Of a DNA stretch of 64,000 bases, positions 35,536 to 44,580 are shown piece by piece. Within the stretch, counting starts at the first letter, position 1. Every line of letters starts with the position of its first letter. The notes below the pieces were generated by a model. The model had not been told where the DNA came from. It worked only from the letters and a program-made list of their open reading frames with translations, and did no database searches. This DNA comes from Bacillota bacterium (GTDB taxonomy: Bacteria > Bacillota > Clostridia > Christensenellales > UBA3700). The stretch spans positions 62,001-126,000 of the forward strand of contig JAEWXG010000012.1 in assembly GCA_023396095.1 (NCBI GenBank). Direction: 5' to 3'. The translations under genes and the position numbers were made by a program.

Positions 35536-36606
35536 TTAAATATGATATTCCTTATCTTCACCCATGTTACTTAATCCGGAAACATCGTATTTGTTTCCTT
35601 CATAGTCTCTGATATATCCCACAAGTCTTCCATGTGGAGCACAATAATGCAGTTTTATTATCAGTGCATTAATATTTAAGCTGAAATCTGACTCTGGATA
35701 AAAATCAACATGTACCATGTCATATTCATCGCGAATATGCCAACATCCATCACTAAAAGTAAAATGAACTGGTGGCAATAAAAAAGATTTATTTTCCAAC
35801 CATAAAATATTTTCATTGTAATTATACGGATCAACTGATTGATTTTCAGTCAAATTAAAACCCATAGATAAATCTTTTCCATCAACCTTCTTCGTGCCAA
35901 ACCCTGTTGTCCAATAATATTTCATTGTATATGGATAATATCCTTTATGATCATCAATAATGCCTAGTGTACCTTTATTTGCCGTAAAAACTCTGTCTCC
36001 AAACTTAAATGTCCCATCAACTCTAAACACTTCTTTATGAGAATAAAGAGCTCTATTTTTACCCTTAAATGGAATGCATACATTTGATGGCTCGGTAAAT
36101 GGTGTTAACTTAAAATCCATAAAAGCACCACCATTTTCTTTAGTTGTAATAAAACCGTCAAATTTTACTTCACTTTTTTCAAAATTATTTTTGAATATAT
36201 AGTTAGACTTATCACCGATTTTTAATGATTTTTCACTATCAATTAATGTCCAGTGATTATTAATTTTTCTTGGCGAAGAAAATACCTGCCACGCATATGA
36301 CTTCTTCTCTTTTTCATCAAAAAATATTGCAACATTAAACGAAGTGATTCCCAAATCATATATTGCGGCAACCAAAAACCCTTCATCAAATGCAATTTCA
36401 ATTGCCTCCCAATCTTTTAACCTTTTATTTTTAAACCATTTTGTAAAACCACCATGCACTGGATGTTTTGCATCAAGCATGTTCAAATTTTTAAATGGTC
36501 CTTTAAATGTCCCAAAATTAAATTTTCCTTCTTGATTCACTATTGAATCTGGCGTATCAATTGGTACTCTTTTTTCAGATATCCCTTTTGGCAATTCATT
36601 ACTCAT
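35536..36606 (-). CDS. DUF2804 family protein
   Basis: 356 residues from ATG 36606, set by GAGGTGG just upstream (the in-frame GTG at 36615 is part of that SD). Fits DUF2804: GGFTKWFKNKRLKDWE near the N-terminus and IDDHKGYYPYTMKYYW then TGFG in the centre. Beta-rich, no signal peptide. Function unknown; related proteins are lipocalin-like in fold (family knowledge). Single gene with terminator after it. Confidence 0.85.
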   Translation of the reverse strand: MSNELPKGISEKRVPIDTPDSIVNQEGKFNFGTFKGPFKNLNMLDAKHPVHGGFTKWFKNKRLKDWEAIEIAFDEGFLVAAIYDLGITSFNVAIFFDEKEKKSYAWQVFSSPRKINNHWTLIDSEKSLKIGDKSNYIFKNNFEKSEVKFDGFITTKENGGAFMDFKLTPFTEPSNVCIPFKGKNRALYSHKEVFRVDGTFKFGDRVFTANKGTLGIIDDHKGYYPYTMKYYWTTGFGTKKVDGKDLSMGFNLTENQSVDPYNYNENILWLENKSFLLPPVHFTFSDGCWHIRDEYDMVHVDFYPESDFSLNINALIIKLHYCAPHGRLVGYIRDYEGNKYDVSGLSNMGEDKEYHI

Positions 36607-36755
36607 AATTTCCACCTCTATTTTTAGTTTGTTTGTTTTAAAATATACAATTTTTGTACTTTTTCATTATAAATCATTGTAATTAATAAGTCTATAATTC
36701 TACATATTTGATTATTTCTAAATAATACTGACATGCATGCCTAATTCCATTTAGT

Positions 36756-36785
36756 TTGACATATGCGCATGCGCTATACTATAAT
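36756..36785 (+). promoter_or_regulatory. Promoter of the NSS symporter with palindromic spacer
   Basis: Perfect -35 TTGACA (36756-36761) and perfect -10 TATAAT (36780-36785), 18-base spacer. The spacer holds the perfect palindrome GCGCATGCGC (36765-36774), GC-rich in an AT-rich setting, where a regulator could bind. Confidence 0.75.
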
Positions 36786-36823
36786 TATTTTTAAAAAGTA
36801 TATTTTTTAGGAGAAATTATATT

Positions 36824-38410
36824 ATGGCAAGTTCATCAAAAAGTGACAGCAAAGGGTTTGCAAGCAAATTAGGATTTATCCTTGCTGCATCAGGTAGTGC
36901 TGTAGGTTTGGGAAATCTTTGGCGTTTCCCTTGGCAAGTTTCAAAATATGGTGGTGGCGCTTTTGTGTTCACCTATATTTTCATGGTTCTTTTTCTAGGA
37001 ATTATAGTAATGATAGCCGAAGTCTTAATTGGTAGAATTGGACGTTCTTCATTAGTGGATTCTTACGGGAAAATTAATAAAAACTTAAAATGGGTTGGAA
37101 TATTAGCAATTTTTGTTCCTTTCTTTATTTCTTGTTATTATACAGTTATAGGTGGTTGGTCTATTAAATATGCTCTTAACTATTTAGCTGTCGGTAAAAA
37201 CTTTTATTCAGGAGATGCCGCACCATATTTCACTAATTTTGTCACGTCAAAAGCCATGGCCCCTATTTTTAGCTTAATTTTTATGGTTATAACAATAATC
37301 ATTGTTGCAAAAGGTGTTGACAAAGGAATAGAAAAAGCAAGCAAAATATTAATGCCAGCTCTTGCTGCAATTGTAATCATATTAGCCATTTTTGCAGTAT
37401 CTAACTCAAATAGAGAAGGTGTCGGCAAAGGTCTAAAATTCTATATAGGCTCTTTCGATTTTAAAGCTTTAGGATTTAATGGAATTATTGCTGCAATGTC
37501 ACAAGCATTCTTTAGTTTATCATTAGGAATGGGTGCAATGGTTGCCTATGGAAGTTATACCGGACGCAAATTAAATTTAGGAAAATCTGCAATCACTATT
37601 GCAACATTTGACACATTATTTGCATTGATGGCTGGATTCATTATCTTCCCATCTGTTTATGCTCTACTTCCTAACCCAGATCTTGATTCATTAAAAGGAG
37701 CCGGCCTAGTATTCATAGTTCTTCCAGAAGTATTTAAAAATATGGGCAGACTTGGGTCAGCATTTGGTTTTGCATTCTTTATTCTAGTATCATTTGCTGC
37801 ACTTACCTCATTAATAAGTTTATTAGAGGTTGTTTCACAATACGCTATTTTAAAATTTAAAGTTAAAAGAAAAACTGCTACTTGGATACTTGGTGGAATA
37901 ATGGGAATTATTAGTTTATTTGTAAGTTTATCTCAAAATGGAACATCATTCCAAGCATTCGGATACGATTTATTAACTTACTTAGATGAAATAACAAATA
38001 CAGTTCTTCTTCCATTCGTTGGAGCAATGTCGTTGATATCAGTTGGATGGTGCTTGAAAAAAGAAACTTTAATGCAATATATTAACTCAACACAATCTGA
38101 TTTTAAAGCAAAACAAGTTTGGTATTTCTTGGCAAAATTTATTTCTCCAATATTAGCAATAATCGTTTTAATAATGGGATTGAAGGGCAATTTTACCACT
38201 GTCGATAAAGAAACTGGAAAGAACTTCTTTAACAAGCAATATTTAGCTATTCTATTTAGTGCTTTATTCTTAGTTCTTGTTTCTGTAATAGCTAATATTA
38301 TATGGAATTCTAAAAAATATATTGCTTGGGAACAAGCAAAATTCGGAAATATTGTATCAACATTAGATGCAATTATTGCTGAAGAAGAAAAAGCTGAAGA
38401 AGAAGACTAA
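36824..38410 (+). CDS. Sodium-dependent neurotransmitter:sodium symporter (NSS) family transporter
   Basis: 528 residues, about 12 transmembrane segments. The NSS signature is clear at the start: ASGSAVGLGNLWRFPWQ (TM1 substrate and Na+ site), followed by GGGAFVFTY. Later SFAALTSLISLLEV matches TM8 (Na2 site). Bacterial members take up amino acids such as tryptophan, tyrosine or leucine with Na+. Substrate not determinable by eye. Acidic C-terminal tail. Single gene. Confidence 0.93.
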   Translation: MASSSKSDSKGFASKLGFILAASGSAVGLGNLWRFPWQVSKYGGGAFVFTYIFMVLFLGIIVMIAEVLIGRIGRSSLVDSYGKINKNLKWVGILAIFVPFFISCYYTVIGGWSIKYALNYLAVGKNFYSGDAAPYFTNFVTSKAMAPIFSLIFMVITIIIVAKGVDKGIEKASKILMPALAAIVIILAIFAVSNSNREGVGKGLKFYIGSFDFKALGFNGIIAAMSQAFFSLSLGMGAMVAYGSYTGRKLNLGKSAITIATFDTLFALMAGFIIFPSVYALLPNPDLDSLKGAGLVFIVLPEVFKNMGRLGSAFGFAFFILVSFAALTSLISLLEVVSQYAILKFKVKRKTATWILGGIMGIISLFVSLSQNGTSFQAFGYDLLTYLDEITNTVLLPFVGAMSLISVGWCLKKETLMQYINSTQSDFKAKQVWYFLAKFISPILAIIVLIMGLKGNFTTVDKETGKNFFNKQYLAILFSALFLVLVSVIANIIWNSKKYIAWEQAKFGNIVSTLDAIIAEEEKAEEED

Positions 38411-38473
38411 TTGCTCATTAGAAACTTTTGCTTAATCTATATAGCAAAGTTTCGTTCTTTAAATAAAAATTGA

Positions 38474-38514
38474 TGACCACAAAAAGTATCTATTACTTAT
38501 GTGGTCACTTTTTT
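38474..38514 (+). terminator. Terminator of the NSS gene
   Basis: TGACCACA (38474-38481) pairs with TGTGGTCA (38500-38507); inside it AAGTA pairs with TACTT. Followed by a T-run. A preceding hairpin near 38420-38450 (GAAACTTT...AAAGTTTC) may add to it. Confidence 0.88.
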
Positions 38515-38979
38515 ATTCAGTTATAGTAAAAAATATGGATATCGATATCTTATACTTAGCACCCCTCAACTCCTATGATATACAATTAACAATAGTTTAT
38601 ATTCTACTACAATTAAAATCTTGTAAATCTATTGTGACCCTGAAAAAATTAATACTCCAATTTATATGTTATTAGCAGTTTAGCAATGGCATTTTGTTCC
38701 ATGAACTATAAACAATATTGAAATAGCATTTTATCTTTTAGATCTTATTTTACCTTTAAACAAACTTAGGCAAGACTTTCAAAGTAAATTCAACAGTTAA
38801 AATTATTGGCCCCAAAAAGGCTTATTTTTTCATGTTTTTCTTGCCAAAAAATGAGAATGAATATTTATACTCATATTGACTCTTCTTAACCCCAATAAGC
38901 TATTGAAGTGATTAACAAAAATCAAGCACCCAAATATAATTCTTCTTTATTATATGTATGCATTTTACATATTTTTATA
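38515..38979. other. Long AT-rich gap, no gene recognised
   Basis: About 465 bases between the NSS terminator and the next lipoprotein stop codon. All frames are short and lack SD sites. One perfect palindrome, GATATCGATATC at 38538-38549. May be decayed sequence. Confidence 0.5.
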
Positions 38980-40131
38980 TCAAACTAAATTACTATAATA
39001 ATATTGTTCGTTAACGAAAATTATAGGCATAATCCCAAATGCATCAACTTGTGTTCTATAAGAAGGTTTTCCTACCAAGTTTTTATCCAACATATTAAAT
39101 ACGTTAATATACAAATCAGATATCCCCGGATTTTTACTCTTTGGGCTTCTTGTCCACAGATAACTAGGATTTGCCTTGTCTAATAAATATTTTGAATTTT
39201 TACCTCTTAACATATTAAATGTTGTATTTTGACTAATATCATAAACAGCTGGAAGAAAGACAAAATCCTTTGTAGTTTCATTATCATTCACTATGTCATT
39301 TCCTGTTGAAGTATTGTGATATAAAATTCTTTCCTTAATAAAACTTTGCTCCTCTTCATTAAAGGCCTTTGCAAGGAAGATTTTATTGAGCCAACTTCTT
39401 ATTCTGGAATATTTGTAATATTTGTCACTTGTTGTATTTTTTCCTTCAATCTCTTCATAATAATCACAAATATCTAAAATTTCTTTTGGTGTAAAATATG
39501 TTCCACGCGTAGTATCATTTGCAACAGGTTTTACTGTTATTTGCTCATCTACTGGCGCTACCTCCCAAACGATTTTCTCAAATTTATAGTACTGCCCATT
39601 TCTAATTTCATATTTATTGCCCTGGTCATCATTAACATAAGTGGCTGTTACTACTTGTTGAGAAACATTATTTACCATTAAGCCTGCATAAGATTCCACA
39701 TATTGTTCCCCTAAAACAAGATCGGCTGGATTCACCCTTGAAAAAGGATACTCCCCAAATTTAATTTCTCTAATTGAATATTTTGCTTTTAATGTTATAT
39801 TTTCTTTAATGTACTCACTCTCGGAAAACTTAACTCCATTTAATTCCCAGTTTTCAATTTTAAATTTTGCAAGATCACTTTCTAACCATGTTAAAGATGG
39901 CATTGCTTTGATTTTACTATTTTTTAAGACAGACAATTCTTTAATTTCATCTTTGTATTTATTATTGAAATAATCATTACCCAAATCAAATTTGACTTTA
40001 AAAACCGTACTTTGAGCATTTTCTTCCGAAAATTGTTTATCTGCGTCATTTTCCCCACAAGAAACCAACAATGAAACTATCCCTAACGCAATAATCAAAA
40101 AGATAACGTATAACTTCATACGCTTTTTCAT
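38980..40131 (-). CDS. Lipoprotein with DUF6273-like C-terminus
   Basis: 383 residues from ATG 40131 (GGAGG nine bases upstream). Signal peptide with lipobox LLVSC. Residues about 40-125 include an InlB-B-repeat-like strand pattern ending WELNGVKFSES then ITLKAKY; from about 130, IKFGEYPFSRV followed by KIVWEVAPV and later YLWTRSP fits DUF6273-type domains of Firmicutes surface proteins. Extracellular role unknown. Confidence 0.72.
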   Translation of the reverse strand: MKKRMKLYVIFLIIALGIVSLLVSCGENDADKQFSEENAQSTVFKVKFDLGNDYFNNKYKDEIKELSVLKNSKIKAMPSLTWLESDLAKFKIENWELNGVKFSESEYIKENITLKAKYSIREIKFGEYPFSRVNPADLVLGEQYVESYAGLMVNNVSQQVVTATYVNDDQGNKYEIRNGQYYKFEKIVWEVAPVDEQITVKPVANDTTRGTYFTPKEILDICDYYEEIEGKNTTSDKYYKYSRIRSWLNKIFLAKAFNEEEQSFIKERILYHNTSTGNDIVNDNETTKDFVFLPAVYDISQNTTFNMLRGKNSKYLLDKANPSYLWTRSPKSKNPGISDLYINVFNMLDKNLVGKPSYRTQVDAFGIMPIIFVNEQYYYSNLV

Positions 40132-40196
40132 GTTTGTTCCCTCCAAATGAATAATTTAATTATATTTTAATATGCTACACAATTATTAGCAAGTTA

Positions 40197-40230
40197 AAAA
40201 AATAACAATATAAATATATTGTTATTTTTT
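40197..40230. terminator. Perfect 16-bp hairpin, terminator
   Basis: AAAAAATAACAATATA (40197-40212), AA, then its exact reverse complement (40215-40230). T-run on both strands. Lies between the FNT gene and the lipoprotein gene. Confidence 0.8.
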
Positions 40231-40382
40231 ACTATTTTTATTCATTATTTTTTTATTTGTTGGTTTTTTATCTTTTCTTTGTTTTAATTTTTAAAAATAT
40301 CAAACTATATTTTCATTTAATACCCAACCCCGAGATATCCGTTTGTAAAAATTATCAAACGATTTAGTAAATAAAAGATTCA

Positions 40383-41039
40383 TTATTCTTCACTCTTTTC
40401 ATCACGACTTAATCGTGAAAAAAGTTTAAAAAAAATATCTAAGATAATTGATCCAATGGCATTACCAAAGATCATGATAATTATATATAATAGTGATTTT
40501 GCATTAAAAAATTTTGCATAAATATAATATCCGCAATTAGCTATGCAATGCTCGAAGCCTGATAATATAAAAATTGATACAGCAACATATGAAATAATAG
40601 CCTTCATAACTAAGGAATCCGTTTTTTGAGGCAATTTAACGGCTAGATATATCATCACACCACACATAATACTCAATATTAAAATTGAATACCACTTGTC
40701 ACTCTGTTTTACTTCAATTAAAGCTTTTGCCTGCTCATAAAGAAATGTTTTTTGCCTTGTTAATCGCATTAAAAAGGGGATAATAATAACTCCTAGGATA
40801 TTGCCAAACAATCCGATTGCCAAATCAACTAAAAACCTCTTGTTATTATCTAATAAAAATCCTACTTGCCCTGTGTATAAAAATAACCGACATATAATAG
40901 TCGCGTACAGACCAAAACCAAATAACAATGAAGCAACTATTTTATTCATTGGTAAAACAAACAGATACGCAGTTAAACCGATAGATATTAAAATACCTGA
41001 CAATATGCTTGATGCTAATAATTTTACTAAATTCTTCAT
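40383..41039 (-). CDS. Formate/nitrite transporter (FNT) family channel
   Basis: 218 residues, shorter than the usual 260-280, with six hydrophobic segments. The family mark ILSGFEHCIANCGYY (about residues 158-173) and GNAIGSIILDIFF are present; the first half shows GFGLYATIICRLFLYTGQ. FNT proteins pass formate, nitrite or hydrosulfide. The family substrate His lies in FEHCIAN. Monocistronic by spacing. Confidence 0.85.
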   Translation of the reverse strand: MKNLVKLLASSILSGILISIGLTAYLFVLPMNKIVASLLFGFGLYATIICRLFLYTGQVGFLLDNNKRFLVDLAIGLFGNILGVIIIPFLMRLTRQKTFLYEQAKALIEVKQSDKWYSILILSIMCGVMIYLAVKLPQKTDSLVMKAIISYVAVSIFILSGFEHCIANCGYYIYAKFFNAKSLLYIIIMIFGNAIGSIILDIFFKLFSRLSRDEKSEE

Positions 41040-41224
41040 ATGTTCAACTTATTTAAAATATCACACACTCAATTTTATGTCTATAAAACTTGTATAGTTT
41101 ATTTTTAGGCTTCATCCTACTCTAATGCAAAATAAGATAATATCTCCACTCGCTAGAAGGGCCTAATTATATATAATTGCCTTCTCTACTCATAAACACT
41201 TTAAAAATTATTTTAAGGATTTAA
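41040..41224. other. Intergenic sequence left of the mobile element
   Basis: AT-rich, no gene or clear signal seen. Together with the repeat and element end that follow, 41040-41882 is 840 bases without a protein gene. Confidence 0.5.
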
Positions 41225-41387
41225 TAATATATATATACTATTATTCATACACCTATAAATACTACTATTTTTATACCTTAAGTATCAAAAACGATGATAA
41301 TGTCATTAATTATTACTGTTTTATTATCAAGTAAAAAATAGCCAATGCTTTCGTATCAGCCATTCTTAACTCCAATGTGTAAGGTAA
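41225..41387. repeat. Left flanking repeat of the mobile element (copy of the tRNA-Leu downstream region)
   Basis: Imperfect direct copy of 51312-51464. Shared stretches include CCTATAA-TACTACTATTTTT (near 41252), then AAAAAATAGCC-AT--TTTCGTATCAGC and CTTAACTC-AATG up to 41386. The copy still folds as a weak terminator hairpin (41339-41358). Similarity stops where the tRNA starts in the right copy. Confidence 0.75.
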
Positions 41388-41400
41388 GTTTAAATAATAC

Positions 41401-41667
41401 TGCACCCTGTTTTGACCGATGCACCCTCTCTTGTATCAAATGCACTTACCTTAGTCCTGTGATGTAATTGCATTCAACACAAGAATTTTCTGTATCAAAT
41501 AAGCTTACTTTTCTCCTGAAGCCAAACTGTATTCAATACAAGCATTTTGTATCGAATAAGCCTACTCATCTTCTGAAGAGTAGGTGCCTAAGGGGTTCAA
41601 CCCTCGGCTGGTTGTGTGTGGTAAGTCTATTTGATACATGCACCCTCTAAAACTATAAATGCACCCT
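41401..41667. repeat. Left-end repeat field of the element
   Basis: ATGCACCCT or close forms at 41400, 41419, 41638 and 41659. TGTATCAAAT at 41432 and 41491, TGTATCGAAT at 41548, and the inverted form ATTTGATACA at 41629 and 41778. Between 41432 and about 41590 these form three tandem units of about 59 bases, each with an ATTCAA(T/C)ACAAG...TGTATC(A/G)AAT inverted repeat; the best one, 41531-41557, is an 11-bp hairpin with one mismatch. No coding frame. Confidence 0.75.
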
Positions 41668-41698
41668 CAAAACCATTGTTTTCAGCACTTACCCCTAT

Positions 41699-41729
41699 GT
41701 GACACGTGACAAACGTGACAGTTGTGACA
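41699..41729 (+). repeat. GTGACA array, left end of element
   Basis: GTGACA at 41699, 41706, 41715 and 41724 (steps 7, 9, 9), preceded by ACCCCTA. It is the mirror image of the array at the right end. Confidence 0.85.
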
Positions 41730-41847
41730 CTTAGGTTAGGTAGGTGTAATCAATACAAGAAAAGATTTTCAAAACGTATTTGATACAGCGTCTATTTTTC
41801 TCCTCACGTTTATCTTTTCTCCCCATTATTGTGCATTTTGGTGACAA

Positions 41848-41877
41848 GAAAAAACATCTACCACAATGGATAGATGT
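41848..41877 (-). terminator. Terminator of the fic gene
   Basis: Minus strand: ACATCTA, loop, TAGATGT (41854-41860 with 41871-41877), then six T. Lies just after the fic stop codon. Confidence 0.75.
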
Positions 41878-41882
41878 CATTT

Positions 41883-42929
41883 TTATTTTGAAATAATGTA
41901 ATATGTTGCTCTTCCGCTTCCCATCTTCTTTATTTCTCCAGCATTGCAAAGTTCTTGTAAACTTCTTTCAACGCTTGTAGAACTTAGAGATGGTGCTAGT
42001 TCCACAATATCTCGTTTAGTAAATTTACCAATCTTATTATTTACTGCTTGTCTTACTACTTCAATAGCAGGTTTCTTTTCTTTAACTAATTCTATTCTCT
42101 CTTCAAAATCTCTATATGCACTTATAATTGTGCTCAATAAATACTTTATAAATGGTGTTGAATCATCCTCATTTTCGTGCCAATTTTTTTGTGAATCATA
42201 TAATGCATCATAATATAAATCTTTATTCTTAGCTATCTTAGCTTCTAATGATATATATTTACCAACATAATAACCAGAACGATATAATAAAAGCGTTGTA
42301 AGCAATCTAGACATTCTTCCATTGCCATCAATAAATGGGTGTATACATAAGAAGTCATGAATGAAAATTGGAATTAAAATAAGTGGATCAATCACCCCTT
42401 CGCCAATTGCTCTATTATATTCATCACATAGATCTTGCATTGCCATTGGTGTTTCAAATGGTGATAAAGGTGTGAACAAAGTATAACTCTTACCACTTTC
42501 ATCAGTAGCACTAATATAGTTTTGAACATTTTTAAATTTACCACCATACGAAGAAGCTGCATGTGATAACAATATTCCATGAAGTTGTAAAATAAAATTA
42601 GGTGTTATAGGAATGGAATCAAAATTCTCGTGAACTATATTAAGCGCATCTCTATATCCTGCAATTTCTGCTTCTGCTCTATTTTTAGGAGTTGTTTTTT
42701 CATTAACTATTTGTCTTAATCTAGTATTCGTCGTTCTAATACCTTCTATCTCGTTTGAAGATTCAGTACTTTGTATTTTAGCTATTTCAACTAATTTCTC
42801 TAATTCTTGAGGTAATTGTTTTAAATATAACTGTTGTTTTCCTTTTTCTTCATGAATAACAGATAAATAATTAACTATATCAATATCCCATTTAACATCT
42901 TTTAATTTGTTATAATCAAATACCTTCAT
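41883..42929 (-). CDS. Fic-family protein adenylyltransferase
   Basis: 348 residues. Fic core motif HPFIDGNGRMSR at 197-208, with catalytic His197. The N-terminal inhibitory helix motif SSNEIEG at 57-63 puts it in the class where the autoinhibitory segment lies before the Fic core. The last 70 residues form a winged helix (FTKRDIVELAPSLSSTSVERSLQEL). Such proteins transfer AMP to target proteins and are frequent cargo of mobile elements. SD GGTGG before ATG, own terminator. No separate antitoxin gene needed or seen. Confidence 0.93.
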   Translation of the reverse strand: MKVFDYNKLKDVKWDIDIVNYLSVIHEEKGKQQLYLKQLPQELEKLVEIAKIQSTESSNEIEGIRTTNTRLRQIVNEKTTPKNRAEAEIAGYRDALNIVHENFDSIPITPNFILQLHGILLSHAASSYGGKFKNVQNYISATDESGKSYTLFTPLSPFETPMAMQDLCDEYNRAIGEGVIDPLILIPIFIHDFLCIHPFIDGNGRMSRLLTTLLLYRSGYYVGKYISLEAKIAKNKDLYYDALYDSQKNWHENEDDSTPFIKYLLSTIISAYRDFEERIELVKEKKPAIEVVRQAVNNKIGKFTKRDIVELAPSLSSTSVERSLQELCNAGEIKKMGSGRATYYIISK

Positions 42930-43050
42930 TTTCTCACCACCATTTCTTTTTTCTCCCCAATTATATCACTTTTGGTGCGAAAAATCAATGTTTTTTAATA
43001 AAATATCATCAGAGCTAGGTAAAAGTGAAGTTAGGGTTTTTGATTTATTC

Positions 43051-44139
43051 TTAAACTTGATTTTCTTTTAATTTTTGTCTATGACGTGCTTGCCTTTTAC
43101 GATTAATTGTTCTAACGCAAGCATCATCTCCACAACACTTTTGATTGTTTCCGTTCTTAATAAACATATTTCCACACACTTCACAATATGATATCTTTTC
43201 GCCCGAATCATAAGCACCATATTTATCAGTATTTGGATCCTCACTTGGTGCATTTGAAGCTAACAATCTAGCAATACTGTAATAACATATATCAAAAATA
43301 GATTCTACATACGCTACTAATTCACACTTATTTCTTGAAGTATCATAATATAATGATAGTTTTATTTGAGGAATCATATCTTCAATTTTTTTATAAATAT
43401 TAATTTTATCTGCTACTACTGCTTTTCTAAATTCTTCTTTTGTGTTTAGATGCATATGTGCATGTTCAGCATCTTTTGCTGCTCTTTTTATATCATCCCA
43501 ATTAGGATCAGCATCATATTTATCAACTATCATAATTAATTCATATTCAGCAAAAAACGGAATTGTATGAAAGAATTCTCCACTTTTTGCATAATTCAAT
43601 GCCGGTTCAGGATTACCATTTAAGCATTCTAAAAAAGCATAAACATATGTAAAAACACTATATAGTTTTGCTAAATCATCAATAAATGTATCAACTTGAA
43701 AAACACCATCAGTCCATTCTTGAAAATATTTTCTATCCTTCTCCCCTTTTTCAAGTTCTCTATATTTTTCATATAAACTCTCTATATTATAAGGATGAAA
43801 ATATTCTTTGCACCAATTCATAATTAAAGAAGCTACTTTAGTATCAGTTATAGGGCCTTTAAAATTTATTTCTTCTGCTAGATTACATAAAGATACTATT
43901 AGCTTTTTACCTGTTAATCCTAAATCAATATCTAAGTCTGGTGCTTCATATGGATCAAGTGGATATATTATTTTTCCTTTTATTCCTTTATTAACGATAT
44001 TAGCTTGATCATCATAATCATAATCTTTAAATTTTACGCATTTATAAACAATCTCACCTACTCCACCAATATCAACTAAGCCTAGATGCTTATTATTGGC
44101 TTTGGGGAAGGTGATTTTTTTCTTTCTAATATATGCCAT
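43051..44139 (-). CDS. Unrecognised protein with C-terminal Cys zinc-binding motif
   Basis: 362 residues from ATG 44139 (upstream GTGAT is a weak SD). Mostly helical, without membrane segments. C-terminus has CEVCGNMFIK then QKCCGDDAC followed by a basic tail with RKRQARHRQK, a zinc-ribbon pattern like that of CGNR-type and related nucleic-acid-binding proteins. Two direct copies of an ACGTGACA-containing repeat lie just upstream (44157-44174). Element cargo transcribed away from the recombination genes. Function unknown. Confidence 0.7.
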   Translation of the reverse strand: MAYIRKKKITFPKANNKHLGLVDIGGVGEIVYKCVKFKDYDYDDQANIVNKGIKGKIIYPLDPYEAPDLDIDLGLTGKKLIVSLCNLAEEINFKGPITDTKVASLIMNWCKEYFHPYNIESLYEKYRELEKGEKDRKYFQEWTDGVFQVDTFIDDLAKLYSVFTYVYAFLECLNGNPEPALNYAKSGEFFHTIPFFAEYELIMIVDKYDADPNWDDIKRAAKDAEHAHMHLNTKEEFRKAVVADKINIYKKIEDMIPQIKLSLYYDTSRNKCELVAYVESIFDICYYSIARLLASNAPSEDPNTDKYGAYDSGEKISYCEVCGNMFIKNGNNQKCCGDDACVRTINRKRQARHRQKLKENQV

Positions 44140-44156
44140 TTTATCACCATTTTCTT

Positions 44157-44174
44157 TGTCACGTTTTATGTCAC
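44157..44174 (-). repeat. GTGACA pair upstream of the zinc-motif gene
   Basis: TGTCAC at 44157-44162 and 44169-44174 (GTGACA on the minus strand, step 12), within direct repeats AAAACGTGACA. Lies 18-35 bases before the start codon at 44139, where an operator would act. Confidence 0.7.
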
Positions 44175-44379
44175 GTTTTGAGATGTTCTCTTTCGTTACA
44201 TTATATCGTAAAATGGTAGCGAAAACAAGAGATTTAACGGATTTTAGTTTCATTTAATTACTAGTCGTTAAAACAAGTTTCACCCAATTAATTGTTTAAC
44301 GGTTAATAGTTGCTTGATTCTAAATTGGGTAAGTCCTTAAATCTCTTGAATTCAAACATTATTAATGGAGGAAAACAAA

Positions 44380-44580
44380 ATGGAAAAACAAACTATTAGT
44401 GTTCAAGAACTAGCCAAACAACTTGGTATTTCTGTTCCTAAAGCCTATGAATTAACTAGAACTCCTAACTTCCCTTCAATAAGAATTGGGACAAGAATAA
44501 TAATTCCAATTGAGGAATTTAAAAGATGGTTAAAAGAGACTAGTTTAAAAGAAGGTGCTAATGATGAAGATAAGTTATAA
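44380..44580 (+). CDS. Excisionase-like HTH protein
   Basis: 66 residues from ATG 44380; GGAGG at 44367-44371 gives correct spacing, while the upstream ATG at 44365 overlaps that SD. Helix-turn-helix of the MerR-like HTH_17/excisionase type: ISVQELAKQLGISVPKAYEL, then IRIGTRIIIPIEEFKRWL. Directs excision or regulates the element. First of the rightward operon; its 3' end overlaps the primase gene. Confidence 0.8.
   Translation: MEKQTISVQELAKQLGISVPKAYELTRTPNFPSIRIGTRIIIPIEEFKRWLKETSLKEGANDEDKL

Noticed and set aside
38538..38549. Palindrome GATATCGATATC as a regulatory site
   Set aside because: Lies in a long gap after a terminator with no promoter or gene near; may be chance.
41401..41790. 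CRISPR array at the left end of the element
   Set aside because: Repeats are imperfect, only three units, spacers are not unique sequence of constant length, and no cas genes are near.
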